Positions 59,839 to 64,000 of a stretch of 64,000 bases of DNA are shown here, piece by piece. Location of the stretch: the NCBI GenBank assembly GCA_038249195.1, contig JBBRWM010000001.1, forward strand, positions 434,001 through 498,000, written 5' to 3'. The notes below the pieces were generated by a model. That model was given only the letters and a program-made list of their open reading frames with translations, was not told where the DNA came from and ran no database searches. Positions within the stretch are counted from its first letter, which is position 1; the number at the start of each line of letters is the position of its first letter. Made by a program: the position numbers and the translations under genes. The DNA is from JAOUEA01 sp038249195 (GTDB lineage Bacteria > Actinomycetota > UBA4738 > HRBIN12).

Positions 59839-62800
59839 TCACGAGACCGGTTCGTCGCCCCCCGTGACCGCTTCCAGCAGCCACCGCTCGACGAAGCCCA
59901 CGAGGTCCGTCCCGAACACACGCTCGGGCACCAGGTTCAGCGTGTTCGTCTCCTCGTGGTAGGAGGCCTTGAAGACGCGTTCCTCCAGGTCGAAGCGCAG
60001 CTCGGGCGGGATCACCACAGGGCTCAGCCGGACCTGGTCGCGGTACGTCGCTACGTCCTCGATGCCCAGCGCGCGGGCCGTGACCCGCAGGGAGGCGATC
60101 GCGAACAAGGTCTCGACCTGTTGGGGAAGCGCGCCGTAGCGGTCGACCGTCTGCGCGCGGATCTCCTCGATCGCGGCATGGTCGGCAGCGAGCGAGATGC
60201 GCCGGTAGAGCTCCAGGCGCAGCGCCTCCTGGGCGACCCACCCCGGAGGGATGAATGCCTTCACCGGCAGGTCGATGCGCAGTTCCTTCTCCTGGGGGAT
60301 CTCCTCGCCCTTCATCTCCGCCATGGACTCCTGGAGGATCCGCGCGTACGCATCGAAGCCCACCGCCGCGATGTGACCGTGTTGCTCGGCTCCCAGGATG
60401 TTCCCCGCGCCGCGGATCTCCAGGTCCCGCAGTGCGATCTGGAACCCGCTGCCCAGGGCCTGATGCTTGCTGATCGTGGCGAGCCGTTCGCGGGCCTCGT
60501 CGGTCATCTCACGCTGCGGCGGGAAGAAGAGGTAGGCGAACGCCCGCTCCGTGGAGCGACCCACGCGTCCCCGCAGCTGGTACATCTGTGCCAGGCCCAG
60601 GCGATGAGCGGAGTCGACGATGAGGGTGTTCGCGTTCGGCACGTCGAGTCCCGACTCGATGATGGTGGAACACACGAGGATGTCGGCGTCTCGGTCCCAG
60701 AACCGCATCATCTGGGCCTCGAGCGCGCCTTCGTCCATCTTGCCGTGCGCCACCACCACCCGGACGCCGGGCAGCTGATCCTGGAGCCAGGCCGCCTGGC
60801 GATCGATGGTGGCCACGCGGTTGTGCACCCAGAAGACCTGCCCCTCGCGCAGGAGCTCGCGGCGGATCGCGCCGAGCGCAAGCCCCTCGTCGTAGGCGCC
60901 CACGTACGTGAGGACCGGCTGACGGTCCTCCGGCGGGGTATCGATCGTCGACATCTCTCGGATCCCCGTGAGGGCCATCTCGAGCGTGCGCGGGATCGGC
61001 GTGGCGGTCATGGTGAGCACGTCCACGCTCGCGCGGAATTGCTTGAGTCGTTCCTTGTGCCCGACGCCGAAGCGCTGCTCCTCATCCACGACCAGGAGCC
61101 CGAGGTCCTCGAACGCCATGTCCTTGCCGAGGAGCCGGTGGGTACCGATCACCACGTCCACCTTGCCCGCCACCACATCGGCGACGATCGCCTTCTGCTC
61201 GGCGGGGCTCACGAATCGGCTGAGCATCTTCACCGTCACCGGGAACGGAGCGAATCGCTCGCTGAACGTGATGAAGTGCTGCTCGGCCAGGAGCGTGGTG
61301 GGCACGAGCACGGCGACCTGCTTGCCCTCCATCACGGCCTTGAACGCCGCTCGCAGCGCGATCTCCGTCTTGCCGAAGCCCACGTCGCCGCAGATCAGCC
61401 GGTCCATCGGCTGTGGCCGTTCCATGTCGCGCTTGACCTCGTCGATGGCGGTGACCTGGTCGCCGGTCTCCTCGTGCGGGAAGGCGTCTTCGAGCTCCGC
61501 CTGCCAGGGGGTGTCGGGCCCGAACGCATGACCGGGCACCGCCATGCGCACCGTGTAGAGGCGGACCAGCTCGCCCGCCATATCCTTCACGGCCTTCTTG
61601 ACCTTGGCCGTCGCGCGCGTCCAATCCGAGCCTCCCATGCGGTGCACGCGCGGGTGATCGCCGCCCACGTAGCGGGCCACCATCCCGACCTGGTCCGAAG
61701 GGACGAACAGCCTGTCCCCCGCGGCGTATTCGAGGATCAGGTAGTCGCGCTCGGCGCCGGCGAGCTCCCGGTGGGTGATCCCCACGTAAGTGCCCACGCC
61801 GTGGATCCGGTGCACCGCGTAGTCGCCCGGCTCCAGCTCATCCGCGATCGACTCGGTCCGCCGGCTGGTGAATCGCGGCGCGGTTCGCGTGTGACGACGC
61901 GAACCGAACAGGTCCTCCTCGGTGGCGACCGCGAGCCGCTCGGCAGGGAACACGAACCCGCGCGTAAGCGGGGCCTCGACCGTCTCGATCGTGGCGTTCG
62001 CGACGACCTCGCTCACCCTGGCGAGCGAGCCGTGCCCGCGAGCGGACAGCACGAGCCGGTACCCCTGTGCGGACAGCTCGGACAGGCGCGCGGCGAGCTC
62101 CTGCGGGTTCCCCTGTGCCGTCCCCCAGTGATCGAGGCCGAGATCCACACCTTCGGTGAACTCGGTCAGCCTGAGTTGCACACGATCGCCCAGCGCCTCC
62201 TCGAGGGGATGGAGGGCCCGCGCCGCGGGCCAGGCGATGGCGTCGGCGAGCGCCTCCCCTTCCTCGTGCGCCTGTCGAGCCCGATCCAGGGTCCGGTGCG
62301 CCTGCGTGATGATCGTCCACGCGCCGTCGGGAAGCAGCTCCGCTGGGGTCGGGAGGTGATCGAACAGGAACGGGGCGAGCGTCTCCGCCCCCTCCACGAA
62401 CAGGCCGTCGGCGAGGCGCTGGAGCTGGTCGGCGAAACGCTCGGCGTGCCCGGACGCGGCGTGCCCCGCCCGCGCGCGTAGCGCGTCGTCGGGGATCAGC
62501 TCGCGCACGGGCGGGACATCGACCTGCGCGATCTTCTCGGTGGACAGCTGCGTCGAGGGGACGAACGCGCGCAGCGAATCGATCTCATCACCCCAGTACT
62601 CCAGCCGAACGGGCCGGCGCGCCGTTCCCGGGAACACGTCCATGACGCCGCCGCGCACCGCGAACTCCCCCCGGTGTTCCACGACGTCGGCGCGCGCGTA
62701 GCCGAGGTCCACCAGCGTGCCGGCGAGTGCGTCCGGAGGCAGTTCGCGCCCGGCCTCGAGCACGAGCGACTCGACGGTGCCCAGCGTGGGGATGACGCCT

Positions 62801-63174
62801 TGCATCGCCGCAAGCGCGGGCGCCACCAGGACGAACGGTCCCTCGGCCGCGCGCAGGCGCTCCAGCGCGCTCGCGCGTCGCGCGGCTACCTCGGGTGCGG
62901 GCGAGATGCCTTCGTACGGGAGGGCCTCCCAGGCCGGGAGCAGCGCCACCGACGTCGGACCAAGGTAGGCCACGAGGTCGGCCGCCAGCGATTCCGCTTC
63001 GTGGGGGCCGGGCGTCACCGCGAGGACCGGAGCCTCGAGCGCCACCGCCACGGCGGCCGTCACCAGATCCTCGGCGGCCTGGGCCCGCGCGACGACGGGG
63101 CGCGCCCGCTCGAGCAACACGCGCTCGAAGGGCTCGGACGCAACCATGGCGTCGACGATCTCCCGCAGGCTCAC
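59839..63174 (-). CDS. mfd: transcription-repair coupling factor Mfd
   Basis: At 1111 residues this has the domains of Mfd in order: UvrB-like N-terminal modules (about 1-440), the RNA-polymerase-interacting domain (about 445-515; YAVHRIHGVGTYVGI begins it), a RecG-like helicase (about 560-900) with Walker A MDRLICGDVGFGKTEIALRA, DEEQRFGVGHKERLK, MTATPIPRTLEMALTG and QLRGRVGRSTERAFAYL, and a C-terminal TRCF domain (about 960-1080). It removes stalled RNA polymerase and recruits UvrA to damage. GTG start. A hairpin separates it from pth. The downstream foldase starts about 50 bases after it. Confidence 0.98.
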   Translation of the reverse strand: MSLREIVDAMVASEPFERVLLERARPVVARAQAAEDLVTAAVAVALEAPVLAVTPGPHEAESLAADLVAYLGPTSVALLPAWEALPYEGISPAPEVAARRASALERLRAAEGPFVLVAPALAAMQGVIPTLGTVESLVLEAGRELPPDALAGTLVDLGYARADVVEHRGEFAVRGGVMDVFPGTARRPVRLEYWGDEIDSLRAFVPSTQLSTEKIAQVDVPPVRELIPDDALRARAGHAASGHAERFADQLQRLADGLFVEGAETLAPFLFDHLPTPAELLPDGAWTIITQAHRTLDRARQAHEEGEALADAIAWPAARALHPLEEALGDRVQLRLTEFTEGVDLGLDHWGTAQGNPQELAARLSELSAQGYRLVLSARGHGSLARVSEVVANATIETVEAPLTRGFVFPAERLAVATEEDLFGSRRHTRTAPRFTSRRTESIADELEPGDYAVHRIHGVGTYVGITHRELAGAERDYLILEYAAGDRLFVPSDQVGMVARYVGGDHPRVHRMGGSDWTRATAKVKKAVKDMAGELVRLYTVRMAVPGHAFGPDTPWQAELEDAFPHEETGDQVTAIDEVKRDMERPQPMDRLICGDVGFGKTEIALRAAFKAVMEGKQVAVLVPTTLLAEQHFITFSERFAPFPVTVKMLSRFVSPAEQKAIVADVVAGKVDVVIGTHRLLGKDMAFEDLGLLVVDEEQRFGVGHKERLKQFRASVDVLTMTATPIPRTLEMALTGIREMSTIDTPPEDRQPVLTYVGAYDEGLALGAIRRELLREGQVFWVHNRVATIDRQAAWLQDQLPGVRVVVAHGKMDEGALEAQMMRFWDRDADILVCSTIIESGLDVPNANTLIVDSAHRLGLAQMYQLRGRVGRSTERAFAYLFFPPQREMTDEARERLATISKHQALGSGFQIALRDLEIRGAGNILGAEQHGHIAAVGFDAYARILQESMAEMKGEEIPQEKELRIDLPVKAFIPPGWVAQEALRLELYRRISLAADHAAIEEIRAQTVDRYGALPQQVETLFAIASLRVTARALGIEDVATYRDQVRLSPVVIPPELRFDLEERVFKASYHEETNTLNLVPERVFGTDLVGFVERWLLEAVTGGDEPVS

Positions 63175-63199
63175 CCGACCTCCCGAACATGCACGAAGA

Positions 63200-63222
63200 G
63201 CCCCGCCGCGGTGCGGCGGGGC
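63200..63222 (-). terminator. hairpin between pth and mfd
   Basis: GCCCCGCCGC and GCGGCGGGGC form a 10-bp stem with a GGT loop, 55 bases past the pth stop and 25 bases before the mfd start. TCTTCGTG follows on the minus strand. It is the best intrinsic-terminator candidate in the window. Confidence 0.6.
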
Positions 63223-63277
63223 GAATTCACACCCATCTTACCGGCGACCAACCGGATAGGTGGCCCGTCGCTCGGTG

Positions 63278-63859
63278 CTAGGGCCTCGGCCCGGAGCCGT
63301 TGTATCGATCCTGGGTCGCCTCGAGGCCGTCGGCGATCAGGGAACGAACGGCGTCGGCCGCATGCTCGGCGAGGATCGCGAGGTCGGTCTGCAGGCGCTT
63401 GGGGGTCGGCTCCAGCACGAAATCCGCTGGGTCCTGGCGCCCGGGCGGTCGCCCGATCCCCACGCGCACCCGAAGGAATCCACCGGTGCCCAGGGCCTGC
63501 TGCAGCGAACGCAGGCCGTTGTGACCGCCGTTGCCGCCGCCCGCCTTCACGCGCAGCGTCTCAGGCGGGATGTCGAGCTCGTCGTGCACAGCCACGATCT
63601 GCGCCGCGGCGATCCCGTGCTTCTTGGCCAGGCTCGCGTAGGAAGGGCCCGACTCGTTCATGAACCGGGTCGAGCGCGCCAGCAGGACCCGTTCGCCGGC
63701 CTCGTGCGCCTCGGCGACCTCGACCGGCAAGAAGCGAGACTTGCGGAACCGAGCGCCATCGTCGCGCGCCAGCGCGCCGATCACCAGACGGCCGAGGTTG
63801 TGTCGGGAGGTCGCGTACCGGTCGCCGGGGTTGCCGAGACCCACGACGAGCCAGGGCAT
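63278..63859 (-). CDS. pth: peptidyl-tRNA hydrolase
   Basis: This 193-residue protein has all Pth hallmarks: WLVVGLGNPGDRYATSRHNL (about 3-22; Asn and the catalytic His20), TRFMNESGPSYASLAKKH (about 64-81), VHDELDIPPETLRVKAGGGN (about 90-109; Asp) and GHNGLRSLQQALGTGGFLRV. It frees tRNA from peptides released prematurely from ribosomes. The gene starts three bases after the L25-like gene, the usual rplY-pth pair, and ends before a strong hairpin. ATG start. Confidence 0.97.
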   Translation of the reverse strand: MPWLVVGLGNPGDRYATSRHNLGRLVIGALARDDGARFRKSRFLPVEVAEAHEAGERVLLARSTRFMNESGPSYASLAKKHGIAAAQIVAVHDELDIPPETLRVKAGGGNGGHNGLRSLQQALGTGGFLRVRVGIGRPPGRQDPADFVLEPTPKRLQTDLAILAEHAADAVRSLIADGLEATQDRYNGSGPRP

Positions 63860-63862
63860 GGA

Positions 63863-64000
63863 TCAGGCCTCGTCGCCGCCCTCCTCGGGGGCGGGCGCCC
63901 CGTCGGCGGCCTCCTCCTCCTCCGCGGCCTCGGGCTCTTCGCCCTCCTCCGCGGCGGGCACCGCCTCGACACCCTCTTCTCCGGGAACCGAGAGATCGGC
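63863..64000 (-). CDS. rplY: 50S ribosomal protein L25/Ctc, C-terminal end (partial)
   Basis: Only the last 45 codons are in the window; the gene continues off the right edge. They encode LSVPGEEGVEAVP followed by an Ala/Glu-rich acidic tail ending EEGGDEA. L25/Ctc proteins of actinobacteria carry such tails, and the gene stops three bases before pth, the standard neighbour. The identification rests mainly on position and tail composition, since the RNA-binding domain lies outside. Confidence 0.65.
   Translation of the reverse strand, partial: ADLSVPGEEGVEAVPAAEEGEEPEAAEEEEAADGAPAPEEGGDEA

Overview
The window is GC-rich, densely coded on both strands, and reads as a chromosome segment of an actinobacterium, probably one outside the well-studied Actinomycetia. 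The evidence is the gene order eno, ftsB, then a DUF501 domain joined to an exopolyphosphatase; MazG, Mfd, Pth and L25-like genes side by side; frequent GTG and TTG starts; a tRNA-Leu without encoded CCA; and many genes with a -10-like hexamer exactly six bases before the start codon, as expected for leaderless mRNAs. No transposase, integrase, phage gene or CRISPR array was seen. The phylum call is inference, not a proven placement.

Layout. 1-3076 (minus) holds the start of a CpaE/TadZ-like pilus ATPase, an Flp pilin and three NarL/LuxR-type response regulators. A NarL-style palindrome lies upstream of the pilin. 3159-6549 holds a DUF255 thioredoxin-like protein, a BCP peroxiredoxin and a WecG/TagA glycosyltransferase. 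6555-20458 is a surface-polysaccharide locus: four sulfotransferases, two or three glycosyltransferases, an O-antigen-ligase-like protein, a Wzz/BY-kinase, two secreted beta-propeller-like proteins and two secreted metallophosphoesterases with eroded active sites. 20759-26955 holds a histidine phosphatase, a CPA2 antiporter, a cyclophilin, a GNAT, a ferritin-like protein and TypA. 27116-30316 is a spermidine/putrescine-type ABC importer without its ATPase.

The most striking gene is at 30370-30936. It is a secreted TlpA/MPT53-like thioredoxin whose first active-site cysteine codon is TGA (U-S-Q-C). The reading frame continues for a normal-length domain, and a hairpin with an AGGUC loop lies 34 bases after the TGA, so it is very likely a selenoprotein. 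After it come an L,D-transpeptidase, a DinB-like protein, a GT1 glycosyltransferase, a secreted HEFNH metalloprotease, an acyl-ACP desaturase, and a lipid-modification trio (FAD oxidoreductase, DUF1365, cyclopropane-fatty-acid synthase).

40175-43625 holds a lone type IV prepilin and a DUF1800/DUF1501 pair. 43648-51842 is mixed metabolism with a prolyl oligopeptidase, a DUF2254 membrane protein, a decayed gene copy, tRNA-Leu(UAA), adenosine deaminase, a nucleotide-sugar dehydrogenase and a membrane-anchored cyclophilin. 51856-64000 (mostly minus) is a housekeeping block: DUF501-Ppx fusion, S1-domain protein, FtsB, enolase, GNAT, threonine dehydratase-like enzyme, MazG, SurA/PrsA-like foldase, Mfd, Pth and the end of L25. 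Several genes there overlap by four bases, so they are probably co-transcribed.
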